Source: Streptomyces sp. NBRC 110611
GTDB taxonomy: Bacteria > Actinomycetota > Actinomycetes > Streptomycetales > Streptomycetaceae
Assembly (NCBI RefSeq): GCF_001590865.1
Contig: NZ_BBUY01000001.1
Span: 261,607-325,606 of the forward strand
Length of the DNA: 64,000 nucleotides
Reading direction: 5' to 3'
In this document: in pieces, positions 26,901 to 35,407 of the stretch
How positions within the stretch are numbered: position 1 is the first letter of the stretch
Layout: each line of letters begins with the position of its first letter
Notes under the pieces: generated by a model
What the model was told of the DNA's origin: nothing
Database searches by the model: none
The model's input: the letters and a program-made list of their open reading frames with translations, nothing else
Made by a program: the position numbers and the translations under genes

Positions 26901-27775
26901 CCGGGATCGTCCGGGTCGCCGCCGTCCGCCGGTTCGGTGATCCACTGCCGCAGCTCGGCCACCAGCTCCGTCAGCGTGGGCGGCGCGGACCGCGGCAGCC
27001 CGATGGCGGTGAGGTCCTCGTCCCGGTCGATCCGCACCTTCGCCACCGGCAACAGCACCTGCCTGCTGCCGAAGTCGAACAGCAGCTGGTCACCGGTCTG
27101 CAGCTGGGTGGACGTGCCGGAGACGAACAGCTCCGACCGCCGGGCCAGATCCTCCGGGACCAGCAGGGCCGGGCGGCGCCTGCGCACCTTCAGCTCGTTC
27201 CACGCCCAGCGTGCGATGAGGTCCTCGTCCGTCTCGAAGGTCTGCGACTCCTCGCCGGTCGCGGCCGGCACGCTGTGGCTGCGCGCACCGCGCGGGATGA
27301 CCACCGGGAGGTCCTCGGCGCGCGGATCCTTGTCGAGGGTGTAGGCGAGGTGGGTGTCCGCCGCGACGCCGGGACGCGGACGGTGCCCCACCAGCCGCCC
27401 CAGCAGGGCCAGCGAGCGGTGCTCGTTCGCGGTCCGCAGATACCCTTCGTCGGCGATCCGCTCGCTGTGGAAGGTCAGGACGTCGCCGAGCACCGCCCAG
27501 GCGTCCAGCAGACCGATCGCCGGGTCGTCCGGCCTCCGGACGGTCAGGCCGCGCAGCGCCGGGTAGGCGGGCGAGGCGAGCCGGTCGAGCATCCCGGCGA
27601 GGAAGCTGCCGTGGTCACCGACGCGGTAGTCCAGGGCCGTCCGCCCCGGCGGGTTGTGGAGGGCGTCGGGGGCGCGCCGCTCATCGCTGCCGCCCCGGCA
27701 GCCGCAGCCGCAGCTGTAACCGAAGCCGTCACTGCATCCGCATCCGCATCCGTATCCGCGTCCGCTGATGCTCAT
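23897..27775 (-). CDS. eCIS baseplate assembly protein (J-like, Afp12-type) with LysM end
   Basis: Product of 1292 aa. The ATG at 27775 overlaps the upstream stop (ATGA); longer readings through upstream sequence are not supported. Residues 1-30 are a strikingly Cys/Gly-rich leader (GYGCGCGC and GCGCRGG). Then comes the family signature TALDYRVGDHGSFLAGMLDR with LLDAWAVLGDVLTFHSERIA. The central part carries baseplate J-like features, e.g. ITQPVTRPLGVTAVTNPQPA and a later GADPGLTR-like block. The last 70 residues form a LysM-like domain (GETLTAVAAHHGISLDGLLR, then LPKGRAVRV). It builds the baseplate wedge together with the next upstream gene. Confidence 0.9.
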   Translation of the reverse strand: MSISGRGYGCGCGCSDGFGYSCGCGCRGGSDERRAPDALHNPPGRTALDYRVGDHGSFLAGMLDRLASPAYPALRGLTVRRPDDPAIGLLDAWAVLGDVLTFHSERIADEGYLRTANEHRSLALLGRLVGHRPRPGVAADTHLAYTLDKDPRAEDLPVVIPRGARSHSVPAATGEESQTFETDEDLIARWAWNELKVRRRRPALLVPEDLARRSELFVSGTSTQLQTGDQLLFDFGSRQVLLPVAKVRIDRDEDLTAIGLPRSAPPTLTELVAELRQWITEPADGGDPDDPGKPGPPTPEVPNPRPVSRLIETFDLQVLAPLRADLGSLTTPAAFAERLAGPHERLAEAQALAAPYEDVAAWFEELAAVLGELRERALDLAPAPTVPPGAEPDEGSAALRALGSVLPALRGSVVRTSSGSPASSRHPGRLSPSGSDLAARLLSALDPRLADGLYAAWRRAAPEVPSALRALLAMRVTAAPFGATAPLKPVQDEKGQVIRQTDWPLTGGELTSVRIVYDTAGKVPVRAEFEHIETGTTVQHRVNLPADEAFGLGPGRVELSTRTGQDHDLSWLGRRPTDSQESGVTVRLRPGLPERGLFVARPDDEGRIEVVLNNGDTRTWHLRPGDQEQMRHGEFEVTVRRTPGSEPPAVEIGLATVPEPANRYVLPLDSVQDGITVGSWVAVRRPRKGADGADGIPGDRKLALVMTRVTGVRTAAYTHFGITGRGTELTLADPWLDDHDVVLSTIRDTTVYAGGRPLRMADEPLGEDVHGNELELAELYDGLRPGRRLIVSGVRTDIPGPATLRATETAVIASVDQRLDPGLPGDHVHTVLTLTADLAHRYRRDTVRIQGNVVPATHGESRDEPIGSGDAARTHQTFALWRSPLTWRPADNPLGATPELEIRVDGLRWTPVDSLAGRGPRERVYVTGTVDADASGSGGGAGSGSGPGGTRTTVTFGDGVHGARLPTGQDNVRARYRFGTGRAANVAADRITQPVTRPLGVTAVTNPQPATGGADADGPGLTRRTIPLSVSALDRLVSLADYEDFARSRAGIGRASARELFDGRRKVLHVTVAGVDDIPLAPDAEVLRALRSALAEYGDARLPVRVDVREPVLLLCLAKVKVAPDHAWPLVEPRVRQALLDRLGYDGRELGQPAHLSEVLAAAQSVPGVDHVDVDAFTGVPASATPTELAALTGRFTGPPDEPVRGTVPARLATYDERIHEVTADGGETLTAVAAHHGISLDGLLRLNPGITDTRSLPKGRAVRVSRGIRPAQLALFAPQVADTLILTEVTR

Positions 27776-30700
27776 CGCACACCCCCGATCCCGATGGCCA
27801 GCCGCCCGTTCTCCGGCCGCTCCGGGTCGTTGTCGCACACCGCGATCTCCAGCGGACCGAGCCGCAGCACACCGTCCTCCCGTTCTCCGTCGTCCTGATG
27901 GAACAACCGGCACAGCCGGGTCACCCGTACGCTCGCCACGCCCGGCACGGCCGCGGCCACCGCCGTGAGACGGCTGACCCGGACCGGCTCGCCGAACGTC
28001 AGCGCGTCCGGGTGGAAGAAGCCGAGCCGGCCGCCGGGCAGCCGCCGGTTGCCCAGCACGCGGTACAACTCGGCCAGGATCTGCCCGTGTTGATGCCCGG
28101 GCGTGGCACAGACCTCGATCGCCAGATCCACCGGCACCATCCGGGCCGGCGCCACGACCAGGTCGTGTCCGATGCGGCGGTACTTCTCCAGCGCGTACCC
28201 GACCGAGTCCAGCAGCCGGCGGCCGGGCTCGCCGGTCCCCGCCGCGTCGATCGCCACATGCGCCTCCTGGACGCTGCCGGTCCAGCGGATCTCCGCCGCC
28301 GCCCGCCGCACTCCGGGGAGGGCGGACGCCAGCTCCGCGTAGTCGGCGGCCGTCACGGCCCGCAGGCGCGTCCGCCTGAGGTCGAGCGGCGCGAGTTGCC
28401 GGACCTGTTCGAGGGGCTCGGGATCGGTACCGCCGGTGGCCGGGAGCGGATTGCGCACGCCCGCGACCGGCAGGGGGTCGGCGGCCGCCGAGGCCGCCGG
28501 GGCCCGGCCGATCACCAGGTGGTTGATCGCCTCGGCCCCGACGTTGCCCGCTCGGCCGCCCCCGAGCCGGTAGTGGAGGGCGAGCCGGCTGCCCGGCTCC
28601 GGGCGGGCACCGTAACGCCCGTCCCCGAACCGCAGCGCGATCCGGCCGTCGTTGTCCAGCTCCCCGACGAAGTGCCGGTCGCGCGGGCCGCTGGCGAGCA
28701 GATCGCGCCGCGGCAGCCAGGTGTGTTCCCCGTCGTCGATACGTACGGCGGGGAGCGCGGCCCGTGGATCGGGCACCAGGGAGGCCGCCGGCCCGTGCAG
28801 TACCGGCTCGTCCGGATGGAGCCCCGCCGCGTACGCCGGACCCCAGCTCTGCGCGATCTCCCAGGCGATCCGCCCGTCCAGCACCGTCCCGGCCCGGGCC
28901 CGTGCCGTCAGCACCTCCAGCCGGCGCAGCTTGGCGTGCAGCAGCCGGCGGGTGTGGTGCAGCAGCTCGCGCAGGGCCCGGACGGGATGCCGGCGCAGCG
29001 CGAACCGCTCCAGCGTCCTGAGGCCGAAGAGCACGGTCAGCTCGGCGATCTCCGGCTCCGACAGGCCGTCCCGGTCGCGGGCGCTCCGCCACAGCTCCAG
29101 CAGCCGCGCCCGCACCCGCTCCGGTACGTCCGCCAGCAGGCCGGCCTGCCCGGCGGCCACCTGCGCGGGCCGCGGGAAGGGCACCGTCTGCGCGACGGGG
29201 GAGCGGTGCAGTACGGGCCGGAAACGCGGCACCAGGCCCGGATAGACGGACTGGGCCAGCAGCGTGCGCAGGGCCTCGGCCTGTGCGTGCACTGTGCCGG
29301 GCACCACGCGCTCGCGCCGCTGCCCGGCCTGCTCCAGGCCGAGCCCGGCCCGTGCCGTCGCCTCCTCGCCGACGACGGTGAACAGCTCACGGATGTCGTC
29401 GGGGGTGAGCGCCTCCCGGCAACCGGTCTGCTCCAGCAGGCGGTTGATCGCCCCGGCGGTGGCGTTCCCGGCGCTCCGGTGGTCGTCACAGCCGAACCCG
29501 GGCGGCTCGCAGGAGCCCAGCACGGCCGGGACGGGTGGCACGGTGACGGTCTCGGGGGCGGCGTCCGGCTCCGTCCCGAAGGTCAGCGACCGCCCGTGGT
29601 CCACCAGGACGACGTTGCCGCGCGCCACGCTCACGTCCGCCACCGGCGCACAGTCCGTCCCGCCCCGGGTGGACAGGCACAACGGGAAGGCCAGCGCGTC
29701 CTCCGGCGCCCAGCGCACCTCCACCACCGGCTGGTCGTCGAGCCGGTCGACGGCCGGCGTGACGGAGGTGAGCCGTACCGCCTGCCGGTGCGCCGGGTCC
29801 TGGTCGCCCGGGGTGCCCGTACGGGGGCCCTTGACCTCCTCGAAGAGCAGCAGATCACCGGGGGAGAGGCGGAGCGAGCGGGCCGTGCGGTCGTCATCCG
29901 TCCACGCGTCCCGCAGTGTCGCGCCCGTCGCTCCCTTCGGCAGGATCCGGACCTCCCCGCCCCAGGTCCACAGCCGGATGGCGTTGTGCTGGGGCCGCAG
30001 GGCGAGGGGCGCGCCGGCGACCGGTTCGAAGACCTCCACCGATCCCCGCTCGTCCAGGACGGCCAGATCCCGGTCGTCGATGACCGTACCGATCTCCGGC
30101 CGGTCGCGCGGACCGTATGTCCTGGTGTCGACGGCCGCGAAGCGGAACTCGCCGGGGAGGAGGGTGAGTTCCCCGACGGTCTCCACGGCGACGAAGGCCC
30201 GCGCGCTGCACCCGTCGTGCATGGGGTAGTCGATCAGCCGGACGTGCCGTCGTACCGACACCCGCCGCCGGGCCGTGTCGAGGTAGGCCTCGGTCGCCAC
30301 CGCGTCCTGCTGGTAGCTGATCTGGTCGGCGGTGTACGCGAGCAGCTCGACCAGCGTCATCCCCAGGTCCGCCGGACTGCGCTCGGTCCAGTCGGGGACG
30401 GTCAGCCGCATCCGGTCCAGAACGAGCTGCCGCAGGGTCTCGTAGTCGCGCGCGGTGTAGTCGATGACCGGGGCGGGCGGGAGGGCGTCCGCGCAGCCGT
30501 CCGTTCCGGCGTCCGCACCGTATCCCGTACCGCATTCCGTACCGCATTCCGTGCTGCCGTCCTCGGCGCAGTCGAAAGGGCTGGGGCAATCGGGCCGGAA
30601 GGCGAATTCCCGGCTGAAGTACCGCTGGTCGAAGCCCTCGTACGGCTCCGTTCCGGGCCGTCCGAAAGGATCCGTCCCGACGAGGGAGAGCCGGTAGCGG

Positions 30701-30984
30701 GACGTGTCCCCGCGCCGGTCGAGGACGACGAACAGCAGGTCGTCGAGTTCGGGGTCCTCCTCCCGTTCGACGGACACCTCCAGCGCTTCCAGTGCGGTGA
30801 CGCGCCGCCCGCCGTCGATACGGACATTCTCCGGACGCAGCCCGTGGGGCGCCTTTCCCAGAAAGGTGACCGTCAACGTCACGCCGTCATCGGCGACTTC
30901 GACGGCGTCGATGCCATTGAGCCGGGCCGACCGGATGCGGTGACGACGGTCCTCCCCTGTGCTCATATCCCGCCCCGCGCTCAT
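27772..30984 (-). CDS. eCIS baseplate J-like protein (Afp11-type)
   Basis: Product of 1070 aa. The ATG at 30984 overlaps the gp25 stop by 4 bp; a second ATG six codons later is also possible. The signature VIDYTARDYETLRQLVLDRM (about residues 175-195), followed by DLGMTLVELLAYTADQISYQ, marks the putative baseplate assembly family. A C-terminal J-like part has GRAPAASAAADPLPVAGVRN and ADYAELASALPGV. A Cys-containing insertion (TECGTECGTGYGADAGTDGC) precedes the signature. It is a structural wedge protein of the contractile baseplate. Confidence 0.92.
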   Translation of the reverse strand: MSAGRDMSTGEDRRHRIRSARLNGIDAVEVADDGVTLTVTFLGKAPHGLRPENVRIDGGRRVTALEALEVSVEREEDPELDDLLFVVLDRRGDTSRYRLSLVGTDPFGRPGTEPYEGFDQRYFSREFAFRPDCPSPFDCAEDGSTECGTECGTGYGADAGTDGCADALPPAPVIDYTARDYETLRQLVLDRMRLTVPDWTERSPADLGMTLVELLAYTADQISYQQDAVATEAYLDTARRRVSVRRHVRLIDYPMHDGCSARAFVAVETVGELTLLPGEFRFAAVDTRTYGPRDRPEIGTVIDDRDLAVLDERGSVEVFEPVAGAPLALRPQHNAIRLWTWGGEVRILPKGATGATLRDAWTDDDRTARSLRLSPGDLLLFEEVKGPRTGTPGDQDPAHRQAVRLTSVTPAVDRLDDQPVVEVRWAPEDALAFPLCLSTRGGTDCAPVADVSVARGNVVLVDHGRSLTFGTEPDAAPETVTVPPVPAVLGSCEPPGFGCDDHRSAGNATAGAINRLLEQTGCREALTPDDIRELFTVVGEEATARAGLGLEQAGQRRERVVPGTVHAQAEALRTLLAQSVYPGLVPRFRPVLHRSPVAQTVPFPRPAQVAAGQAGLLADVPERVRARLLELWRSARDRDGLSEPEIAELTVLFGLRTLERFALRRHPVRALRELLHHTRRLLHAKLRRLEVLTARARAGTVLDGRIAWEIAQSWGPAYAAGLHPDEPVLHGPAASLVPDPRAALPAVRIDDGEHTWLPRRDLLASGPRDRHFVGELDNDGRIALRFGDGRYGARPEPGSRLALHYRLGGGRAGNVGAEAINHLVIGRAPAASAAADPLPVAGVRNPLPATGGTDPEPLEQVRQLAPLDLRRTRLRAVTAADYAELASALPGVRRAAAEIRWTGSVQEAHVAIDAAGTGEPGRRLLDSVGYALEKYRRIGHDLVVAPARMVPVDLAIEVCATPGHQHGQILAELYRVLGNRRLPGGRLGFFHPDALTFGEPVRVSRLTAVAAAVPGVASVRVTRLCRLFHQDDGEREDGVLRLGPLEIAVCDNDPERPENGRLAIGIGGVR

Positions 30985-31367
30985 ATTCCGCCCCGTCCCT
31001 CGAACACTTCATCGCGCCGGCTCGCGGTGGAGCGCACCACATAGCGCAGATACACGCGGACGGCGTTCTCCTCGCTCACCACGTCCAGCGATTCGACCTC
31101 GATCAGGTCGCCGAGCCAGCGTTGCAGTGATGCCTGTACCGAAAGCTCCACGGCGGACGCCAACTCGGGACTGTTCGGCGTGAAGACGAGATCCAGCAGC
31201 CCGCACCCGAAATCCGGCCGCATGACCCGCTCGCCCGGACTCGTGAACAACAACTGCTCGATCAGATCCCGCACATGGGCATCGTGGTCGGCATGCGCGG
31301 TCCGCCCTCTCCGGTCGATCCGGAAGGGAAACGCGATCTCGGTACGCACCTGCCTCCTGGTCCTCAT
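30981..31367 (-). CDS. eCIS baseplate wedge protein, gp25-like (Afp9)
   Basis: Product of 128 aa. ATG at 31367 (MRTRRQVRTEIAFPFRID) overlaps the PAAR stop. The gp25/IraD family motif is clear: FPFRIDRRGRTAHADHDAHV, then IEQLLFTSPGERVMRPDFGCGLLDLVF. The protein links the inner baseplate to the first sheath ring in phage T4 and Afp. Its length fits the family. Confidence 0.95.
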   Translation of the reverse strand: MRTRRQVRTEIAFPFRIDRRGRTAHADHDAHVRDLIEQLLFTSPGERVMRPDFGCGLLDLVFTPNSPELASAVELSVQASLQRWLGDLIEVESLDVVSEENAVRVYLRYVVRSTASRRDEVFEGRGGI

Positions 31368-31756
31368 CGGCTGGAAACCCCCTGACGGCCGCCCCGGCCC
31401 CGGTGGACGGACGCGATGACCGGCGGCCCCTGCGGCACCAGGTCCGCGCTGAAACACATCCCTGTCGCGCCCCCCGTGGACCCTGTCAGCAGCACCGGCA
31501 CACCGTCCACGCGTACGGCGTGATCGTCGGCGTCCGGGGGCCACCGGATGGTGGTGCACGGTCGCGGCCGGCGGTCGACGGAGTGCGGACACCCGCTGAC
31601 TGTGATCACCTCCGCCGCGGTGACCACGGACGCGCCATCGATCAGTACCTCCGCGCCCACGCCCGCACGCGTACCCGCGCCCCCGGCGGATATCGCCCGC
31701 CCGCCATGCGGGCAGCTGATCAGCGCACCCCCGTGAACAATATGTCCGTCAGCCAT
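31364..31756 (-). CDS. eCIS PAAR-like spike tip protein (Afp10)
   Basis: Product of 130 aa, short and Gly/Ala-rich with repeated beta turns. ADGHIVHGGALISCPHGGRA at the start, and VSGCPHSVDRRPRPC and GMCFSADL later, give Cys and His residues that could bind the tip metal ion. It should cap the spike encoded by the next gene upstream. The stop is coupled to the gp25 start by 4 bp. Confidence 0.85.
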   Translation of the reverse strand: MADGHIVHGGALISCPHGGRAISAGGAGTRAGVGAEVLIDGASVVTAAEVITVSGCPHSVDRRPRPCTTIRWPPDADDHAVRVDGVPVLLTGSTGGATGMCFSADLVPQGPPVIASVHRGRGGRQGVSSR

Positions 31757-31780
31757 CTCTCGTTTCCTCCCCCGTTTCCC

Positions 31781-32305
31781 TCAGCGCTTGTTGGGCACGA
31801 TCAACCGGCCCTCGTTCACATCGACCCGATCTCCCCGTACGGAGACCGAGGCCCCGAACCCATTGCTGATATGGACGCCCGTGGCATCGATCCGCACATA
31901 CGCCCCGCCCGGCGCCTCCAGCAGAATCCCCTCGGTCGGCACGTCCGACATCACGATCTTGTGCTTTCCGGGGGTCTGGACAACCACCGGACGTGCGGTC
32001 GCCGGATTCCGCTGCGCATCCTCCGGCAACTCCTCCCGGCTCCCGTACCAACACCCCACCCAGATCGGATAACTGGGCTCCCCCTGCTCGAACTCCACCC
32101 ACACACCCGCCCCGACGGACGGCACGACCACCTGCCCCGCCTGCGGTCCGGTGAACGGAAAACACGGCAGAGCCCATGTCGACGGCTCGTCGCCGAGGAC
32201 ATCCGGAACCTGGACGATCAGCCGTCCCCGTCCCATCGGATCGTTGTTGTCCACCACCCGGCCGCGGAACTTGCCGAGAAAGCGGTTGTTCGGTGCGCCA
32301 GCCAT
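31781..32305 (-). CDS. eCIS spike protein, gpV/VgrG-C-like (part of Afp8)
   Basis: Product of 174 aa. An OB-fold region opens the protein: FLGKFRGRVVDNNDPMGRGR, then IVQVPDVLG, a hallmark of gpV/gp5-type spike proteins. A beta-rich segment (GVWVEFEQGEPSYPIWVGCW) and short beta-helix-like repeats to the C-terminus follow. In Afp the hub and spike are fused as Afp8; here they are separate genes in the expected order, hub then spike then PAAR tip. Confidence 0.93.
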   Translation of the reverse strand: MAGAPNNRFLGKFRGRVVDNNDPMGRGRLIVQVPDVLGDEPSTWALPCFPFTGPQAGQVVVPSVGAGVWVEFEQGEPSYPIWVGCWYGSREELPEDAQRNPATARPVVVQTPGKHKIVMSDVPTEGILLEAPGGAYVRIDATGVHISNGFGASVSVRGDRVDVNEGRLIVPNKR

Positions 32306-32339
32306 CTGTGTGCGTCTCCTGGATCTCCTGAAAGCCCTG

Positions 32340-33482
32340 CTACGGACGTACGGTGCCGCTACGGGCGATGAGTCCTTCTCTCGACAGCGTGAAATTCTGC
32401 TGGTACGAGCCCGGCCGAAGAAGGGTCGTCACGCTCTTCACGTAGTAGTCGCCGTCATACGTGACCCCGGCGCCCCGCACCCCGACCAACTCCCTTGCGC
32501 GCAGCACATATCCATGCCGCACCACATCCAGCTGCCCGGAACCCGAAATCGCGTCGGCGCTCGTCGCGGCCCGCCCCAGCGCCTCCGCCTTCGCGATCGC
32601 CTCATCCCGCTTGGCGGTTCCGCTCAGCGTCCTGCGCTGGAGGGCCGGCGAAGCCCGCCGGCCCAGCGGCGGCCGCAGCGGACTGATATCCGGCTGGGCG
32701 AGCAACGGCGCCTGCCGCGTCACGGGGTCCTGCACCCGCGCCTGCGGCTCCTCCCTCGCCGTCCCGTCGTAGGCGAACGTCAACTGATCAACGGTCGACT
32801 GCGCGTCCATGTTCACGTTCAAGGCGTGCTGCCGCCGGCCCAGTCGCTGTTCGGGTCCCCAGAACGCCGTCGACCGCCCCGGTACCGGCCCCGGATCCAG
32901 ATAGAACGTGTACCCGTTCGCCCTGGCCAGCTCATTCACATACTGCAGATCCGTCGCGACCTGGCAGTCGACCCGGAGCTGTTCCCTCGGGGGCTGCGGA
33001 ATCTGCTCCCGGATGATCCGGGCATCGATCCCGTAATCCGCGTACTTCCCGAGGATCCGCTCGACCCGCTGCGACGGTGCGAGGTTCGGATACCGGTCGG
33101 CTCGCTCCTCCAGGTCCATGAGCAGGGTGAGGTCCTCACCGGTGAGGGTGAGGGTGGTCTGTCCCGGCTGATTGCTGGCCCCCACCTCCTGCCGCACGAT
33201 CAGCCCGTCCAGCAGCACGAACGAGGTTCCTTTGATGGACACGGCCACGATCACCCGGGTCTTGGGATCGAAGAACCCCTCCGGCAGCAACCGTTGCGCG
33301 AGGGCCCCCTTCTTCGTCAGGTCGAAGGCGATCTGAAACCCCGACCGCTCACCCGCCGTACTCGTGATCTGCGCCGTCAGCAGCGCTTCGGTCACCTCGT
33401 GCGGTACCGGGCGGGCCGACTTCGGCCCCATGTAGAGCGAGACGTGGACCGGCCCGCGCCCCACCGGCTGGTCATCACCCAT
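32340..33482 (-). CDS. eCIS hub protein, phage late control D-like (part of Afp8)
   Basis: Product of 380 aa. Family features include VHVSLYMGPKSARPVPHEVT, the segment FQIAFDLTKKGALAQRLLPE, a GEDLTLLMDLEE motif, and the classic LQYVNELARANGYTFYLDPG of gpD/gp27-like hubs. It forms the trimeric platform between tube and spike. The start overlaps the LysM gene stop by 8 bp. Cys153-like single cysteines are the only cysteines seen, so no metal site is inferred. Confidence 0.93.
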   Translation of the reverse strand: MGDDQPVGRGPVHVSLYMGPKSARPVPHEVTEALLTAQITSTAGERSGFQIAFDLTKKGALAQRLLPEGFFDPKTRVIVAVSIKGTSFVLLDGLIVRQEVGASNQPGQTTLTLTGEDLTLLMDLEERADRYPNLAPSQRVERILGKYADYGIDARIIREQIPQPPREQLRVDCQVATDLQYVNELARANGYTFYLDPGPVPGRSTAFWGPEQRLGRRQHALNVNMDAQSTVDQLTFAYDGTAREEPQARVQDPVTRQAPLLAQPDISPLRPPLGRRASPALQRRTLSGTAKRDEAIAKAEALGRAATSADAISGSGQLDVVRHGYVLRARELVGVRGAGVTYDGDYYVKSVTTLLRPGSYQQNFTLSREGLIARSGTVRP

Positions 33483-33855
33483 TGCGCACTCCCGGCCCGC
33501 CCGTTCCGCCGGGGAACCCGCCCGGCAGCGGTACGGCTATCTCCTCCCCGGGCTCATCCGTCAATTCTCGCGGATCCAGCACCGGGTTCCTATCGGCGAT
33601 CTGCCACCACTGCCCCGGGTCCCCGAAGTACCGCTGCCCCAGCTGATCCGGGCGCTCGCCACTGCTAACGGTATGCGGCACGGTGTCCTCCGCGGCAGCG
33701 TCCGGCATCGGCAGCAACCGCCGCTTGGCATACCGCACGTCGGTGCCGTCCGCGGCCCGGTGCACCCCGATCGTGACTCCGCTGTACCGGCTGCTCCGCG
33801 GATACGGATGCGCTCCGGGAACGTCGTCCAACGCCCGCTCATACGGCTCGATCAC
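33475..33855 (-). CDS. eCIS LysM-containing adaptor
   Basis: Product of 126 aa with a GTG start at 33855 (VIEPYERAL), three bases after the previous stop. The second half is a LysM-like fold: SGERPDQLGQRYFGDPGQWW then QIADRNPVLDPREL and IAVPLPG. Comparable LysM tails end Afp7-type proteins and act as adaptors at the tube base (gp53-like). Here the LysM is a separate gene directly downstream of the Afp7-type protein. It probably clamps hub and tube. Confidence 0.88.
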   Translation of the reverse strand: MIEPYERALDDVPGAHPYPRSSRYSGVTIGVHRAADGTDVRYAKRRLLPMPDAAAEDTVPHTVSSGERPDQLGQRYFGDPGQWWQIADRNPVLDPRELTDEPGEEIAVPLPGGFPGGTGGPGVRNG

Positions 33856-33858
33856 GCC

Positions 33859-34530
33859 TCAGATCCCCCTCCCGCCGAGTCCCAGCGCCGCGAAACTCCC
33901 GCCCCGCGCCGCCCGGGCCAGCTGCTCCTTCTGCGCCAGGTGTGCCAGGTACAACTCCGCCCCCCGGTGTCCCGCCGGCAGATCACTCACCGTCAGCACC
34001 TTCATCCCGATACTGAGCGAGGCCCGGATCGGATTGAGGTGGACATCGAACGCGGACTCGTTGACGGACAACTCCGTCAGCCGCACCGGCATGACCCGCT
34101 TACTTCCCCACGTGAACAGCGTCAACGGCGTCTCGATCGGACTGATTTCAATAGTCCCCTTCTGGCTGAGACGCGACGCGGCCCGCAACTGCGCCGTGGT
34201 CGGCTGCACCAGCATCTCCAGCACCGCCAACTGCGGATGAATCCCGTCCGGCGCCGCCACATCCAACTGATCCGTGGCATCGATCTCCGCCGTGAACTTC
34301 CACGACTCCTGCGCCGGCCCCTTCAGCCGCAGCGCCTCGTTCCGGTCCCCGCTCCCACTGCCCCCTCCGCCGCCATCCCCTTCCCCGCCGGCCGCCTGCG
34401 GTTGCAACGACCGTTCCAGAGTGTCCGGATTGAATTGCAGCACAATGATCCGCTGTGGTGTTCCCCGCTCGGGATCGACGACGACGATGCCGGAGCGGAT
34501 GGGCTTGGGGATATCGGCGTATCGGGTCAT
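33859..34530 (-). CDS. eCIS tube-initiator/adaptor protein (Afp7-like)
   Basis: Product of 223 aa. The N-terminus has IIVLQFNPDTLERSLQPQAA, the usual tube-initiator signature, followed by a Gly/Ser-rich insertion (GGGGGSGSG). Later segments KFTAEIDATDQLD and IETPLTLFTWGSKRVMPVRL match the CIS_tube family. In Afp, Afp7 docks the inner tube to the hub. This protein lacks the C-terminal LysM of Afp7, which is encoded by the next gene. Confidence 0.88.
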   Translation of the reverse strand: MTRYADIPKPIRSGIVVVDPERGTPQRIIVLQFNPDTLERSLQPQAAGGEGDGGGGGSGSGDRNEALRLKGPAQESWKFTAEIDATDQLDVAAPDGIHPQLAVLEMLVQPTTAQLRAASRLSQKGTIEISPIETPLTLFTWGSKRVMPVRLTELSVNESAFDVHLNPIRASLSIGMKVLTVSDLPAGHRGAELYLAHLAQKEQLARAARGGSFAALGLGGRGI

Positions 34531-34557
34531 GTCTGGGAACTCCGGTCTCTGTAAAGG

Positions 34558-35358
34558 TCACTCTTCGTCGGGCTCGTCGGGCTCGTCGGGCTCGTCGGGC
34601 TCGTCGAGTTCGGTGAGGGCGAGGCGAACCTCGTTCGCCGGAGAGGGGGCATCGGACGGCCAGGACGCGATAAGCCGTTCGATCAGTGGGCGGTATGTCG
34701 CGACGAGATCTTCCTCGGCCAAGTTGAGTGCGGCCTGGGCCTGAATCTTCAGATCGGGATCTTCGGTCGCGCGGACGAGAGTGGCGATCGCGTCCTCGGA
34801 CCGTGCACTGCCGGTGGCGTTCAGGGCATGGATGCGGTCCGTGCGCCGCTCCTGCTGATCGAGCGCGATCTCCTTCAGCATTCCCAAGAGCTGCGGGTCG
34901 GGGGTCTCGGAGTTCCACAGGACGCCCCCGGCCACCTCCAGTGCGACATTGCGCACCTCTGGAGTGCGGGCGTGTCGGATGATATCCACCAGCAGAGCGG
35001 AATCCTCGGCTTCGGCCAGATGGGTGATCGCGTACAAGGCACTCGCATGGTTCGCTCCCTCTCCGGTGTGCGGGCTGAGGGCAGCCGGGGACGGCGGTTC
35101 CCGCAGCACCGCCCGGGCGATCGTGAGGACTTCGGCGGAGTGGCCGGAGAAGGGGTTGTCCGTACCGAAACGCCGTGTGGCGTCCGCGACCTGGTAATGG
35201 TCCATCGCGATCCCGACGGCCACCGGGTCATTGCTGCGGAGCAGTTCCAGGAACGCCGTGATGCGTTCCGTCCGTGGCGCCGGTGAAGCCAGCACCTCAT
35301 GGGCGTGGGCCAGCTCGGGCGCGCCGAGATGGCAGCCTCGCCAGTAATGAGAATGCAT
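34558..35358 (-). CDS. HEAT-like repeat protein inside the eCIS operon
   Basis: Product of 266 aa of unknown function. The fold is helical with HEAT-like units (ASALYAITHLAEAEDSALLV, VRNVALEVAGGVLW, AIATLVRATEDPDLKIQAQA). The C-terminus is an acidic run of four DEP units (DEPDEPDEPDEPDEE) encoded by a 9-base tandem repeat at about 34566-34605. It sits between the giant DUF4157 protein gene and the structural genes. That position suggests an immunity protein, a loading chaperone or a cargo; none is demonstrated. A 49-bp gap separates it from the giant gene. Confidence 0.75.
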   Translation of the reverse strand: MHSHYWRGCHLGAPELAHAHEVLASPAPRTERITAFLELLRSNDPVAVGIAMDHYQVADATRRFGTDNPFSGHSAEVLTIARAVLREPPSPAALSPHTGEGANHASALYAITHLAEAEDSALLVDIIRHARTPEVRNVALEVAGGVLWNSETPDPQLLGMLKEIALDQQERRTDRIHALNATGSARSEDAIATLVRATEDPDLKIQAQAALNLAEEDLVATYRPLIERLIASWPSDAPSPANEVRLALTELDEPDEPDEPDEPDEE

Positions 35359-35407
35359 GTACCCCAGTTCCTTTCGGTGGTTCCCCGGCCGGCGGTCGAG
35401 CCGCCGG

